56,781 bases of DNA, taken from assembly GCA_903864275.1 (NCBI GenBank), contig CAIPFE010000054.1, positions 1-56,781 of the forward strand, in the 5' to 3' direction. This DNA comes from an uncultured Mucilaginibacter sp. Lineage in GTDB: Bacteria; Bacteroidota; Bacteroidia; Sphingobacteriales; Sphingobacteriaceae. Below are positions 44,274-53,730 of this stretch, one piece after another (position 1 is the stretch's first letter; every line of letters begins with the position of its first letter). A model generated the notes under the pieces. The model was not told the origin of the DNA, did not search any database, and saw nothing but the letters and a program-made list of their open reading frames with translations. The position numbers and the translations under genes were made by a program.

Positions 44274-45209
44274 TCATTTTCTAGGTTCATACTTCTCTTT
44301 GTGATTAAAATCAAACATCCTTGCGATAGTGAACCCGAGCCTGAAATTTCCCCTGAAATAATCTGATGTGGTATTGCTTAAGTAATTAATTTCTGAAGCT
44401 GTCCTGGCGTTTGTAATGTTAAGCGTAAATACGTGGCCACCAGTTACCAACTGGATGCCAAAACCAAGCGGGTCGCTAAACCCATTGTTGTTTCTGAAGG
44501 TAGAGAACGGGTGCGCATAATCAACAATTATACTCATTAACTTGGTCACCTTTATTCGCGCGGTGGCTGATACCGAGAAAAACCCATTCCCACTTCCGGG
44601 CGCGTTTGGAACCGGCAAATTATTTTGCACAAATGAAGGCGCAACCTGTATGGACAAACGGCGCGAGATCTTCCGCGCAATAATTGCCTGCACAAAATAC
44701 GACATGCGGTCACTAAAGCTATCAAAATCACCGTAAGGCTTAAGCCCCGTTTCGCCGATCAAAGTCAGCGCGAATGGCGAGCTGTCATCACGCGTTTGGT
44801 GCATTATAGCATATTTGAGCTCAAGATCGACCAGCCCACCTTCATCTGGCATCGCGCTTCTCCCGAAATCGATATTCAGATCATTGGTTAGCCCGTATTC
44901 GAACCCGATATACAGATCAGCAATTCTGTCGAGGCCAAACAGATATTCGCCGCCGCCGTCATCTCCTGCAATATCGCCAAAACGGTGCATTACCAGGAAA
45001 TTAAAATTGTTCTTCTTAACTGTTTCGCTAGATTGTGATAAAATAAGCCTCGAGGATTCAAAAATAGCAACAGGCTCCTTTTTGTTGTCTGTATTCATCG
45101 AATTGAATAATGAATCGGCCGCAGTGGCTTTTTTTATGGAGTCGGCTTTCTGGGCCATTAACCCGGTGCTTATGATAAGAAATGCTGATAATATAATAAA
45201 ATTCTTCAT
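44274..45209 (-). CDS. DUF5777-type beta-barrel outer-membrane protein
   Basis: A 311-residue protein with a signal peptide (MKNFIILSAFLIISTGLMAQ, cleavage after about residue 20). After a polar N-terminal segment come alternating hydrophobic strands typical of an outer-membrane barrel (e.g. ADLYIGFEYGLTNDLNIDFGRS, FRLGFTIARMFDF). The MHRFGDIAGDDGGGEYLFGLD segment is characteristic of the DUF5777 family. Function is unknown for the family. It follows the YceI gene on the same strand with a 9-base gap, so the two are probably co-transcribed envelope proteins. Confidence 0.75.
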   Translation of the reverse strand: MKNFIILSAFLIISTGLMAQKADSIKKATAADSLFNSMNTDNKKEPVAIFESSRLILSQSSETVKKNNFNFLVMHRFGDIAGDDGGGEYLFGLDRIADLYIGFEYGLTNDLNIDFGRSAMPDEGGLVDLELKYAIMHQTRDDSSPFALTLIGETGLKPYGDFDSFSDRMSYFVQAIIARKISRRLSIQVAPSFVQNNLPVPNAPGSGNGFFSVSATARIKVTKLMSIIVDYAHPFSTFRNNNGFSDPLGFGIQLVTGGHVFTLNITNARTASEINYLSNTTSDYFRGNFRLGFTIARMFDFNHKEKYEPRK

Positions 45210-45218
45210 AGCTGAAAT

Positions 45219-45773
45219 TTATTTTGATGGGTTATTATAAGGGGTGTAACTAGCCGAAACAGTTATTTTAATACTTTCGGCAATATGATAAAATAAAATC
45301 TGGGGTATATCTATATGATGGTCGGCACATTTAACCATAAACTCCGATGCCATGGTTATAACGCCATTTTTCACGGCCAGGCTGCCCTGGATCGTTCGTG
45401 TTTGGGTAATGTTATGTACTGTCAGCTCTCCTGTAGCGTTTACCGCGTAAGTTCCATCCCTGGTAACATCAATATGTTCAGCTATTTTCCCTTTAAATGT
45501 GGCCCTCGGATATTTATCGCTTTCCATATAGTCTGAATTGAAATGCTGCTGCATAAAGGCCTTCTCAAAATGAAATGAGCTTATAGCCACGCTAAAATCC
45601 AGTTCGCCGGTATTGGTATTAAATACCGAAACGCCCGCCGGTGATGTAGCGCTGATGTCTTCTATAAGTGCAGCCGAAAAAAGGGTTATCCGTACGTTTT
45701 TACAGGTATAAAGATCCTGCGCAGGATGATTGATATTTAACCAGCTCAATAAAACAATAAAAATATATTTCAT
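45219..45773 (-). CDS. YceI-family periplasmic protein
   Basis: A lipocalin-like YceI protein of about 184 residues from the ATG at 45773, which places the signal peptide (MKYIFIVLLSWLNI) at the N-terminus. The longer frame to 45812 adds a non-signal extension. Seen: the family core GVSVFNTNTGELDFSVAI, EKAFMQQHFNSDYMESDKYPRATFKGKI and the C-terminal strand IKITVSASYTP. Family members bind isoprenoids or other amphiphiles in the periplasm. It is co-transcribed with the downstream barrel protein, 9 bases away. Confidence 0.85.
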   Translation of the reverse strand: MKYIFIVLLSWLNINHPAQDLYTCKNVRITLFSAALIEDISATSPAGVSVFNTNTGELDFSVAISSFHFEKAFMQQHFNSDYMESDKYPRATFKGKIAEHIDVTRDGTYAVNATGELTVHNITQTRTIQGSLAVKNGVITMASEFMVKCADHHIDIPQILFYHIAESIKITVSASYTPYNNPSK

Positions 45774-46061
45774 TTTCCAGGAAGCTGTATAAGAGGTATG
45801 AATAAAATTCACTCAATAAAGATAAAAAAATGCTACGGATTAGTGTGAAATGATTGCCAAATTGTAACTTATAACAAATAATACTTTGCGAAGTTTTTGA
45901 CAGCCATAACAATCAGCAAGTGGTCACCGGCATCTTCCCCGAATGAAAATTGGCCGGTACTTAAAAATGACCGGGATATTATAGAGAATGATATTGAAAA
46001 ATTTAGACCGACACTTAAAAGGCCGACCTTTGCAGGTGTCTGATTGAAAGACGAAAGCGTT

Positions 46062-47090
46062 ATGGAAATAGGAATAGATAGTTTTGCTTCGGCGATGTAC
46101 GGCGCTCATGCGCTCACCAGCGTTGATGCCATGGACCAATTGCTGGCCAGGATTGAATTTGCTGACCAGGCAGGACTCGATGTTTTTGGAATCGGCGAGC
46201 ATCATAAAAAGGAATTTCTTGACTCTGCCACAGCCGTTATATTGGCTGCAGCCGCCGCGAGAACGGAACGTATCCGCTTAACCAGTGCCGTTACAGTTTT
46301 AAGCGCCGCTGACCCGGTAAGGGTTTTTCAAAGCTTTGCCACGCTGGACCTGATCTCGAAAGGAAGAGCGGAAATGGTGGTTGGCCGTGGTTCTTCGATC
46401 GAAGCCTACCCGCTTTTTGGGTTTGACCTCGATGATTACGATCAGCTGTTTAAAGAAAAGCTGGACCTGCTGCTGAAGATACGCGACAGGGAATTTATAA
46501 CATGGTCGGGCAAGTTCCGCCCGGCATTGCATAACCAGCCGGTTTATCCCAGGCCGCTGCAGGAAAAATTACCGGTTTGGCTCGGTGTAGGCGGGACGCC
46601 GGAATCCTTTGTAAGGGCCGGCACTTTGGGATTGCCTTTAATGGTTGCCGTTATCGGTGGTGAGACACACCGGTTCCGGCCGCTGGTCGATCTCTACCGG
46701 GAGGCTGGCCGGCGAGTTGGTTTTACACCTGAGCACCTAAAAGTTGGGCTACACTCGCCGGGCTATGTTGGGGTGACTAACGAAAAAGCCATTGCTGACT
46801 ACTATCCGGGCTATGCGGAGCTGTGGACCAAACTCGGCAGGGAACGAGGCTGGCCGCCTGTTACGAAAGGCCAGTTTGACATACTGACTGCACCAAAAGG
46901 TGTATTGGTTGTCGGAGGCCCTGAACAAGTGGCTGAAAAGCTTTTGCGGCACAGCGAGGCCCTTGGCGGCGTATCCCGGTTCACTTTCCAAATGGATAAC
47001 GCAGGACTAACGCATGCCCAGCTGATTAATTCAATTGAGCTGATCGGCGCTAAAGTGATGCCTTTGATCAAAAGTGCTTTGATTAAATAG
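46062..47090 (+). CDS. LLM-class flavin-dependent oxidoreductase (luciferase-like)
   Basis: A 342-residue TIM-barrel flavoprotein from the ATG at 46062 (a TTG at 46044 is less likely). Seen: MEIGIDSFA at the first strand, FGIGEHHKKEF (the EHH motif near the flavin), RIRLTSAVTVLSAADPVRVFQSFATLDLIS and RAEMVVGRGSSIEAYPLFGFDLDDYDQLF, all typical of this family. Members use FMN or F420 to oxidise varied substrates; with Bacteroidota, FMN is expected. It stands alone between divergent and convergent genes. The substrate cannot be told. Confidence 0.88.
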   Translation: MEIGIDSFASAMYGAHALTSVDAMDQLLARIEFADQAGLDVFGIGEHHKKEFLDSATAVILAAAAARTERIRLTSAVTVLSAADPVRVFQSFATLDLISKGRAEMVVGRGSSIEAYPLFGFDLDDYDQLFKEKLDLLLKIRDREFITWSGKFRPALHNQPVYPRPLQEKLPVWLGVGGTPESFVRAGTLGLPLMVAVIGGETHRFRPLVDLYREAGRRVGFTPEHLKVGLHSPGYVGVTNEKAIADYYPGYAELWTKLGRERGWPPVTKGQFDILTAPKGVLVVGGPEQVAEKLLRHSEALGGVSRFTFQMDNAGLTHAQLINSIELIGAKVMPLIKSALIK

Positions 47091-47149
47091 AAGTGCCCCT
47101 GGTTATCATTATCAGCAAGGGAATCGTGCTGCTGTGTGCCAATCTTCTT

Positions 47150-47602
47150 CTATCCTTTTTCGAAGCGGCCGGTTTTCCATCTCAAATTTATTTTGTATAA
47201 TATCAACTCGATAAAGGTTCCTATATCACTTTCCCTTTCTGTTATGCCGTGCGAAGGATGGGCCGTTTCAGTGTGCGCTAAATGCATAACCCTGTCTATA
47301 AGTTTTTGCATGACTTCTTCTTTTTCATGCATATCTGTAAGTTCTTCAAACCTGCCCCATGCTATCACACTCTGCCAGTTAACTGTATTGTGAATAACAT
47401 CAACCTCAAAACATACTTCCGGGTTTTTACGCATCATGGTAACTTTCATACCTTCGTCAGAATGTGCGTAAATGTTTGTGCCATCGTATATGTAGTTTAC
47501 AGGCACCACGTAAGTAACGCCATCCGAATGACAGCCGATCCTGCCCCAAGCCTGGCTTCTCAACAGGTTTTCTATCTGTTCGTCACTTAATTTGCCCAAC
47601 AT
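47150..47602 (-). CDS. Pyridoxamine 5'-phosphate oxidase-fold flavin-binding protein
   Basis: A 150-residue split-barrel FMN-binding protein from the ATG at 47602 (MLGKLSDEQIENLL). A TTG at 47641 would add 13 residues and seems less natural. Seen: WGRIGCHSDGVTYVVPVNYIYDG and AHSDEGMKVTMMRKNPEVCFEVD, typical of the PNPOx-like/nitroimidazole-resistance group, and NWQSVIAWGRFEEL. The role is probably reduction of a small molecule or heme/flavin binding, not vitamin B6 synthesis. It is followed upstream on the same strand by a ferritin-like gene; both are types often found in stress regulons. Confidence 0.85.
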   Translation of the reverse strand: MLGKLSDEQIENLLRSQAWGRIGCHSDGVTYVVPVNYIYDGTNIYAHSDEGMKVTMMRKNPEVCFEVDVIHNTVNWQSVIAWGRFEELTDMHEKEEVMQKLIDRVMHLAHTETAHPSHGITERESDIGTFIELILYKINLRWKTGRFEKG

Positions 47603-47652
47603 TTTTCTTTTTTGTTGCTTCAAGCTTTCTAACGTCAACAAGCTTTTCCCGC

Positions 47653-48174
47653 TTAAACGGTCAGTAAAAGGGGTGCTATGGCATTAATATTTATTTCATG
47701 TTCAGCTAATTGCGATAATTTATGGTCGATATTCTTTTCATTTATTTCCATTTCGCGGAAAAGTGCCGCAGATGTACCCAGATCCATTGCTTTGGCAAAT
47801 GATGAAGCGGTGCCATAAACACTCATTTTATAATGATTGATACCTTGTATGCAGGCCAGCAGGCAAACATCCTTAATAACAACATCTGTACAGGCTGCCA
47901 GTTTTTCGTTTGCTTCATTAATAAATGCATTCATTAACGGGTTGTCGAAGCTTATATAATTTATGTTTTCCTGCACAAAAAAAGCCTGGAGTTTATTTAC
48001 GTGCTCCCTTATGTAATCGAGATATTTGTGCAGCACTGCCTTTAATTGCAGGGAATCAGCTTCTCTCATCCAAACTTCCAGGTTGTATTGCAAGTGTATT
48101 TCGCCGGTGGTAAACTTGCGTGTATCTTCATCCAGCAGGTCGCGAAGGATGGTAATGCCTGTTTTATTTTCCAT
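47653..48174 (-). CDS. DUF892 (YciE/YciF) ferritin-like protein
   Basis: A 173-residue all-helical protein. The N-terminal ITILRDLLDEDTRKFTTGEIHLQYNLEVWMREADS and the helix YLDYIREHVNKLQAFF match the YciE/YciF four-helix bundle. Some expected Glu/His metal ligands are replaced or displaced, so metal binding is uncertain. Family members are induced under stress. It lies 51 bases upstream of the PNPOx-like gene on the same strand. Confidence 0.75.
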   Translation of the reverse strand: MENKTGITILRDLLDEDTRKFTTGEIHLQYNLEVWMREADSLQLKAVLHKYLDYIREHVNKLQAFFVQENINYISFDNPLMNAFINEANEKLAACTDVVIKDVCLLACIQGINHYKMSVYGTASSFAKAMDLGTSAALFREMEINEKNIDHKLSQLAEHEININAIAPLLLTV

Positions 48175-48326
48175 AATATTCCTGTTTTTGTGAACTCAAA
48201 TTTAACCTGCATTGTAAATTAAATTAATGACCACTGTCAAACAAAAGCCTGACGCACGTCATTATATCCCGCGGTTAAGTTTGTTTTCTTTGAGCCTAAT
48301 TCCATTTGATAATTATTCCATCGGCC

Positions 48327-48515
48327 ATGACAAAATCAAAGAACCAGGAAAAAGCGCCTGAAATTCAGCAGCCTGAAAAGCAAAGGGAAGTTGAGCCACC
48401 GGTTTACCCGGGCAACCCGGATGTTATTCCAAACGAAGATCCCGGCTATGTGCCGTTCGAAAACCCTTACGAGGTACCACCATTTGAAGTGCCATCACCC
48501 GGCGAGGGCTTTTAA
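48327..48515 (+). CDS. Small proline/glutamate-rich protein
   Basis: A 62-residue hydrophilic protein from the ATG at 48327. It begins with a Lys/Gln/Glu-rich segment (TKSKNQEKAPEIQQPEKQRE) and continues with Pro-, Asn- and Glu-rich repeats (VYPGNPDVIPNEDPGYVP, ENPYEVPPFEVPSPGEGF). It is probably disordered. Similar short P/E-rich proteins are frequent in this phylum, but I know of no function. The biased composition supports real coding. No other gene in the following 171 bases is convincing. Confidence 0.55.
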   Translation: MTKSKNQEKAPEIQQPEKQREVEPPVYPGNPDVIPNEDPGYVPFENPYEVPPFEVPSPGEGF

Positions 48516-48686
48516 AAGGCTCATTAATAACCTGAACGTTAAAATATCGCAGAATGAAAACCGAAGTGATCAGCAGGGAGGTAAACGGCGCCGAAATGCT
48601 AAGACAATTTACGAACGAAAAGCCGTAAGAGAATATCAGGACAAGCCAGATGATAACGGAATCGTTGACAAGTTTCTTTAAAAGGG

Positions 48687-49055
48687 CTACGCTTCTTTAA
48701 GACAATCTATTAAAACATCGAATAATTCCTGGGGGTCAAAAGGTTTTTGGATGTATGCTTTAGCGCCCATGGCAATCCCGCTATCAATGGCCTTCTTTTC
48801 AACACTTGCCGAGATGAATATCAGTGGTATAACGGAAGTGGCAGCATCATTTCGTAACTCAGTAAAAACTTCGTACCCGTTCATCCCTGGCATCAATATA
48901 TCACAAAGAATAATATCCGGCTTATGTTCGATTGCTAAAACAATACCTATTTCACCACTTTCTGCTGCAAATACTTTGTAGCCCTCCAGTTCAAGCAACT
49001 CACAGTTGTTTTCCCGAATGTCAGTATTATCTTCGATCAATAGTACAGTTTTCAT
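48687..49055 (-). CDS. Single-domain response regulator (CheY-like)
   Basis: A 122-residue receiver domain. Seen: the acidic pair in LLIEDNTD, the phospho-acceptor Asp52 in IILCDILMPGMNGYEVF, the switch residues in FISAS and the conserved lysine in AYIQKPFD. It has no output domain, so it acts through protein contacts or phosphorelay. The kinase at 49378-50721 lies upstream on the same strand but 322 bases away. They may form a pair, though the gap argues for separate transcription. Confidence 0.9.
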   Translation of the reverse strand: MKTVLLIEDNTDIRENNCELLELEGYKVFAAESGEIGIVLAIEHKPDIILCDILMPGMNGYEVFTELRNDAATSVIPLIFISASVEKKAIDSGIAMGAKAYIQKPFDPQELFDVLIDCLKEA

Positions 49056-49377
49056 TTAATTATGATTTTGCGGAAATTCAAAAGTAAACCGGTGCCATCT
49101 CTTTGTTTACTTATAAAACAAATTGGAGCGCTTAGTAACCAGGGCACGGATCCAGATAAAATATCAAATCCGGTTTTGTGAGTCGTGTTAAGGTCCGTCG
49201 GTAGTCATCACTATTACTCCTGTCTAAAAGGCGTAATTTACGTTAGGGCTGTTATCACATTACAATATAATTAACGGATAAGCACTTAATTTGTTTGTGT
49301 GGAAAAACATTTATTGAGTTAGCCAGGCATTCGATAATTTAGATAACTGTGCCTTATTTTGTTGAGACCACCTTTGA
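49056..49377. other. Gene-free intergenic stretch
   Basis: A 322-base AT-rich gap between the single-domain receiver and the sensor kinase genes. I see no long open frame, RNA gene, long hairpin or canonical TTTG-N19-TAnnTTTG promoter in it. Confidence 0.5.
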
Positions 49378-50721
49378 TTATGATGCCAGACTAAAAGACA
49401 TTTCGAAACAGGTCTTTTTATTAGGTACGCTCGAAAATGAAAGTTTCCCTTTCATCAAGTTTACATATCGCGAAACGATACTTAAACCAAGCCCAGTCCC
49501 CGGGATATTGCCTGTATTGTTTATCCTGTAAAATGGTGTAAACAGCTCCTTTTGTTCGTTTTCAGCAATTCCGACACCGTTATCTGTAATACTGATAGCA
49601 ACATGATCGGCCGAAATATCAACTTTAAGAATAATAGCGGCACTTTCCCCGGCGTATTTAACCGAATTGGCAACCAGGTTGACAATAGCGTTCCGCACCA
49701 GGTTCCTGTCCAGGTTCACTGTCTTTTCGGTGCCGACATGCTCAAAGCTTAAAGTTTGGCCCGGTTTGGCAATATGCTGCATTTCTTCGGTAATTTCCTC
49801 ACAAAGGTCGACGAGGTCAAAGTGCCGGAATACAGGGTTGATTTTGCCGGCGTTCAATTTCTCCAGCGACAGGAAATCTTCAAGTATACTGTTCATGTTA
49901 CCAACCGTTGTTTTTATTTTTTGGCTATGCTTGGATGCATTGGCCGAATCGTGCACCGATATATATTTGTCAATAAGGGATGTTGAAAGTAATATCGAAC
50001 TTAATGGCGTACGGAACTCGTGCGATGCCAGGGAAATAAAATTGCTTTTAAGCTGGTTCATTTCCTTTTCTTTTTCATAGGCGTTTATCCTGTTTTTCAA
50101 TTCCTGTAAAATGAAATAAATTAAGAAGCATACCAGGATAAGAATCAGTAATATGCCGGCTGTTATTGTAAATTCTACCCATTGTCTTAACACAATATTG
50201 CTGTTTCCCAGTCGTTTTAAGAGTCCACGCTCGACATCGCTCATCGAAGCAATTTCCAGGCTGATTTTATCCAATTTTTCTTTTTCGGTTAAAGTAAACC
50301 GGACACGTGAAGTGGCATCATAATCCTTGAGGTTAGCATGATCACCCGCCCAGAACATTAACAAATCACTGATCCTTTGTTTGAGGACTATCGTCCGAAG
50401 AAACTGCCCGCGATTATCTACTACTAATCCCTGCAGCAGGCTTAAGTCATTTAGCAAACTATCACTATGATTATTATAGGATTGAAAGAAACTATTCTCC
50501 CCCGTACTTCGGAACCGTTGCCTATCCATCCCCATCTCGAACAAATGATGATAAACGGTATGTACTTTTTCAAGAACCTGGTAAGTATGCTCAACCCGGT
50601 ATTCCTTTTGCTTTTGGCGCTCCGAGAAATACAGGGAAGTAACTCCTACCAGGATAACCAGCAACAGGGAAAAGCCGCAGCCCGCATAAATAATCGCAGG
50701 AAGTTTCTTATCTTTTTTCAT
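49378..50721 (-). CDS. Membrane sensor histidine kinase, CHASE3-like
   Basis: A 447-residue kinase. Seen: a membrane helix at about 9-29, a helical periplasmic sensing region (about 35-180, with the CHASE3-like pattern of helices around a VLEKVHTVYHHLFEMG motif), a second membrane helix (about 187-207), HisKA with His234 in LASHEFRTPLSS and a HATPase domain with NAIVNLVANSVKYAGE, DNGVGIAE and GTGLGLSIVSRYV. It autophosphorylates and passes phosphate to a receiver, possibly the CheY-like protein encoded downstream. The ligand is unknown. Confidence 0.9.
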   Translation of the reverse strand: MKKDKKLPAIIYAGCGFSLLLVILVGVTSLYFSERQKQKEYRVEHTYQVLEKVHTVYHHLFEMGMDRQRFRSTGENSFFQSYNNHSDSLLNDLSLLQGLVVDNRGQFLRTIVLKQRISDLLMFWAGDHANLKDYDATSRVRFTLTEKEKLDKISLEIASMSDVERGLLKRLGNSNIVLRQWVEFTITAGILLILILVCFLIYFILQELKNRINAYEKEKEMNQLKSNFISLASHEFRTPLSSILLSTSLIDKYISVHDSANASKHSQKIKTTVGNMNSILEDFLSLEKLNAGKINPVFRHFDLVDLCEEITEEMQHIAKPGQTLSFEHVGTEKTVNLDRNLVRNAIVNLVANSVKYAGESAAIILKVDISADHVAISITDNGVGIAENEQKELFTPFYRINNTGNIPGTGLGLSIVSRYVNLMKGKLSFSSVPNKKTCFEMSFSLAS

Positions 50722-51034
50722 CGTTTTTAATAATAGCTAAAGGTTATCATAAGACATCAGTAAAAAAATGACCTTCCTCATATAAGGATATGGCCTTAAG
50801 CATATTAAACTATAGAGGGTGTTTTCTTCTGCGTAAGCGGCCAGGGAGGGTAGCGCTTTCAGGATATATACTTTGAATTAGGGAAGATAGAAATAGCTGC
50901 GCCGCTGATAATAGCAGCGAAATCTCTATAGGAGCAGCCGTTGTGTTATCATTGGCGCCTGCGCGAACCGCCATTAGCGGCGGATGAATGATTTCCTTAT
51001 TTTACTCCAATAAAGCTTCGGTTAACCAGGTATG
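50722..51034. other. Gene-free intergenic stretch
   Basis: A 313-base gap between the kinase and the L,D-transpeptidase-like gene, both on the minus strand. Only small hairpins are seen (cgctg/cagcg near 50911-50930; ccgcc/ggcgg near 50970-50985). No gene or recognised repeat is visible. Confidence 0.45.
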
Positions 51035-52474
51035 TTATTTCATCGCTAACGGTTGTGTTTTACTATAAAGCGCCATTTCAAGCGTTTTATCGAGTCCATA
51101 GCCATCAGGATAGGTTATAACCACACCGTTACTTACCCGGCATGTTATATAAGTTACATTGATCGGCATTGCATTTTTCAGTATATAGGTTTTAATTTGA
51201 TTGGCCTTGATTGCTTTCTGTAAATGACTTGTTGTTTCACTTATGTTATCATTGGCCAATAGCAGGGCGCTTAATTTCCCGGCATTTTCAACAACCATAT
51301 ACTCGCTGCTCAGCCTCGTTAGATCTTTTTTTTCTCTATTTTGTTCTGATCCGCTGAAAAGGTACACGCGTGAAAGGCCGGGGAAATGGAAGTCGATCAA
51401 TCCGGGGTTATGATACTTATCCATTAACCCTTTGGTAATAACTGAATTATAATCACTTTTCAATTTACGCGTGGCCAAATTATTTTCGAGGTAACTGCTA
51501 TCCTTTGATACTTTGGCTAAAAGCGCTTTGCTGAACGCCTGGTATATTTTATTTTGCGGTGTCAAAGTAAAATAATCAAAGCCGCTATTGAACTTTGGTT
51601 TTGTGGGATCGTAAACGGCTGCAATAATTTTGAAAACCTGCACGGTATCGGCGTGGTGAAAGGTCAATGTGTGCGAAGGTATATTGATATTGATATACGT
51701 TTTTGTGGTGCTATTTATCCAGCGCAGGCGTTCGAGGTTGACGGCAATTTTTCGTACTGTTGAATCGGGCATTTCATAGCAATCACCGGTGTACAAGCCG
51801 GTCAGCAGGTGCAAATGGTACTGCAGGCTTTTATATTCTTTTGTTTGAGGTTGAACGGTTAATATCGTAGCTATGAAGTTTAAATTTTTTTGTCTCAGCG
51901 CATCGGTTAATGTTGCGACTGCGTCAAAACCACTGATTCCAGCGTCGATTTGCCTTGCCGTGTAATCGGGGTGAAACTTGCCATAATGCAGATGGTTCAT
52001 GTAACTGAGCATTGCATCGGTAAGTATGAGGTCAAAGGCGGCCTTTTCGCCGTCGCTTTGCTTACTGAATTTTTGCGTTAGTGTGTTAAGTTTTTCATAA
52101 GTAAGATACCGGGGATGATAGTCTGCATAATTCAAACCAAACTGCAGCACACAATCAAGCATCAGCATGGCTTCTGAAGCATGGGTTTTTACCGAATCAG
52201 GGGCTATCCACAACAGTTTATAACCATTTTGTTTATAGATCCGGTCGACAGATTGCGGGCAATACAAAACATGTTTATGCGAAGTTAAAGTTGAATGTAA
52301 AGTAGACGAGATCGAAGTATCTGCGTTTGATAAAAATGAAGTGTTAACATCTACGCGCGAATTAACATCCCTTGCATGAACAGAAAGGCAAAACGCCAGG
52401 ATATTTACGCCCAAAAGTAAATATATTCTGTTAGTTGCTTTGATCGTGTTGGCTATTTTGAGTATATTTCTCAT
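51035..52474 (-). CDS. L,D-transpeptidase (YcbB-like) homologue with a lost active site
   Basis: A 479-residue exported protein with the layout of YcbB-type L,D-transpeptidases: signal-anchor (about 14-34), scaffold domain (about 75-230, e.g. LQFGLNYADYHP, LTDAMLSYMNHLHYGKFHP), then VNLERLRWINSTTKTYININIPSHTL and a YkuD-like region (about 255-440). In active members the catalytic region reads YLHD...SHGCIRVEN. Here the aligned positions are YLFS (Phe373) and SSEYMVVEN (Ser390, Glu391, Tyr392), so both the conserved His and the nucleophile Cys are missing. It cannot cross-link peptidoglycan by the known mechanism. It may bind or scaffold, or be decaying, although its frame is intact. Confidence 0.82.
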   Translation of the reverse strand: MRNILKIANTIKATNRIYLLLGVNILAFCLSVHARDVNSRVDVNTSFLSNADTSISSTLHSTLTSHKHVLYCPQSVDRIYKQNGYKLLWIAPDSVKTHASEAMLMLDCVLQFGLNYADYHPRYLTYEKLNTLTQKFSKQSDGEKAAFDLILTDAMLSYMNHLHYGKFHPDYTARQIDAGISGFDAVATLTDALRQKNLNFIATILTVQPQTKEYKSLQYHLHLLTGLYTGDCYEMPDSTVRKIAVNLERLRWINSTTKTYININIPSHTLTFHHADTVQVFKIIAAVYDPTKPKFNSGFDYFTLTPQNKIYQAFSKALLAKVSKDSSYLENNLATRKLKSDYNSVITKGLMDKYHNPGLIDFHFPGLSRVYLFSGSEQNREKKDLTRLSSEYMVVENAGKLSALLLANDNISETTSHLQKAIKANQIKTYILKNAMPINVTYITCRVSNGVVITYPDGYGLDKTLEMALYSKTQPLAMK

Positions 52475-52651
52475 GAGTCAATGCTTTAATGATACAAAAT
52501 TCCTCGTTTTTGAGAGATTAAAGAATGATATTGATCATCTTAAACACTGACAGGGAGCACTGTTTTTTATCCGTGGATTTTCATGGCTTTTAGAAATGGT
52601 TTTAGAAAAAACAAGAAGCTTATAAAATGAGTTGAATAAAACAAAGACGAT

Positions 52652-53569
52652 TTATAAAACCGCCTGTTTTCTAAACGCAGTTGGCTGTACAAGGTATACA
52701 GCCTTAAAGCTGCGGCAAAATGCGCTCATGTCTTCAAAGCCGCACTGCCATGTTATTTGTTGAATAGGGTTGTCGGTTGATGTCAACAATTCTGCAGCGT
52801 GCTTAAGTTTTACCTGGTTGAGGTATTGATGCGGCGTTGTATTGAAAACACATTTAAATTGCCGGATGAGCTGGGGCACCGATAAGCAGGACATCGAACT
52901 TAATAGGTTAAGGTCCGGATTATCCATAAATGATGAATGCAATATATCACGGGCAATACACAGCCGTTTGTAAATTTCTGTTCTGGTATTTGATTTGAGT
53001 GCGCTCACATTATTTACCTGTCTTAAATCGGTTTGCCGGATCCCGATCAGGTAACGCAGTAAAAAAACAAGATGCTCATCGACCATGCACTTATCATATC
53101 CATTTCTATCGAGCGCTGTTATAAGCTGTGTCATTTGCATTTGCAATTCGGGCTCGATGCTATGGAGTGTTTGAAAAAATTCGGGCATTTTCTCAGCGGG
53201 ATCAAAAGGATGATCCAGCGAATATTTTTCGTTGTGGATGGTATCCTGAAATACTGTCGCAGCAAACTCCTTCTTAAAAAATACGGATTGCACCCTGGCT
53301 GTTTTACCTTTGACAATACGGCACGAATACGTTTGATCATTATTTAAAACCAGGAATTGGTTGGGCCTGACTGCAACCTGGCGACTGCCTACGCCGTACC
53401 ATTCTTCGCCGGCAAGCACAATTTTCAGCGAAAGGCATCCTACATGACTATCGCAATGCCCGTTATTACTCTCAGCATTAAAAACAACATTGTATTTTTT
53501 GAATTTGCTGAAATGCAACCCTTCGTCAAACCCGGGCCGGGAGTGGTCTGGCAATTCTGTAAAATACAT
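52652..53569 (-). CDS. AraC-family transcriptional regulator
   Basis: A 305-residue regulator. The N-terminal half resembles a cupin-type ligand-sensing domain (LSLKIVLAGEEWYGVGSRQVAVRPNQFLVLNNDQ). The C-terminal hundred residues hold the two helix-turn-helix motifs (LSSMSCLSVPQLIRQFKCVFNTTPHQYLNQVKLKHA and IQQITWQCGFEDMSAFCRSFKAVYLVQPTAFRK) typical of AraC/XylS. It probably controls nearby genes in response to a small molecule. It is divergent from the NTF2-like gene at 53731, 161 bases away, which is a candidate target. Confidence 0.9.
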   Translation of the reverse strand: MYFTELPDHSRPGFDEGLHFSKFKKYNVVFNAESNNGHCDSHVGCLSLKIVLAGEEWYGVGSRQVAVRPNQFLVLNNDQTYSCRIVKGKTARVQSVFFKKEFAATVFQDTIHNEKYSLDHPFDPAEKMPEFFQTLHSIEPELQMQMTQLITALDRNGYDKCMVDEHLVFLLRYLIGIRQTDLRQVNNVSALKSNTRTEIYKRLCIARDILHSSFMDNPDLNLLSSMSCLSVPQLIRQFKCVFNTTPHQYLNQVKLKHAAELLTSTDNPIQQITWQCGFEDMSAFCRSFKAVYLVQPTAFRKQAVL

Positions 53570-53730
53570 TATATCTTTTTTAACTGTTAAGACGCGTTCA
53601 CCAAAGAAACATTACGGCAAAGAAAGAAAAATGTCGTTTTTTTCAATTAATCATTTTGAGAATTCCTGCACAATGACTGGTGAAGACTAATGATACCTTT
53701 GTTATCACACATTTAAAAACGCAGTAAAAT

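Noticed and set aside
48391..48681. 96-codon plus-strand frame overlapping the small Pro/Glu-rich gene
   Set aside because: Its first third is the shifted frame of the better-supported small protein, and the remainder is basic and featureless. It has no plausible start of its own.
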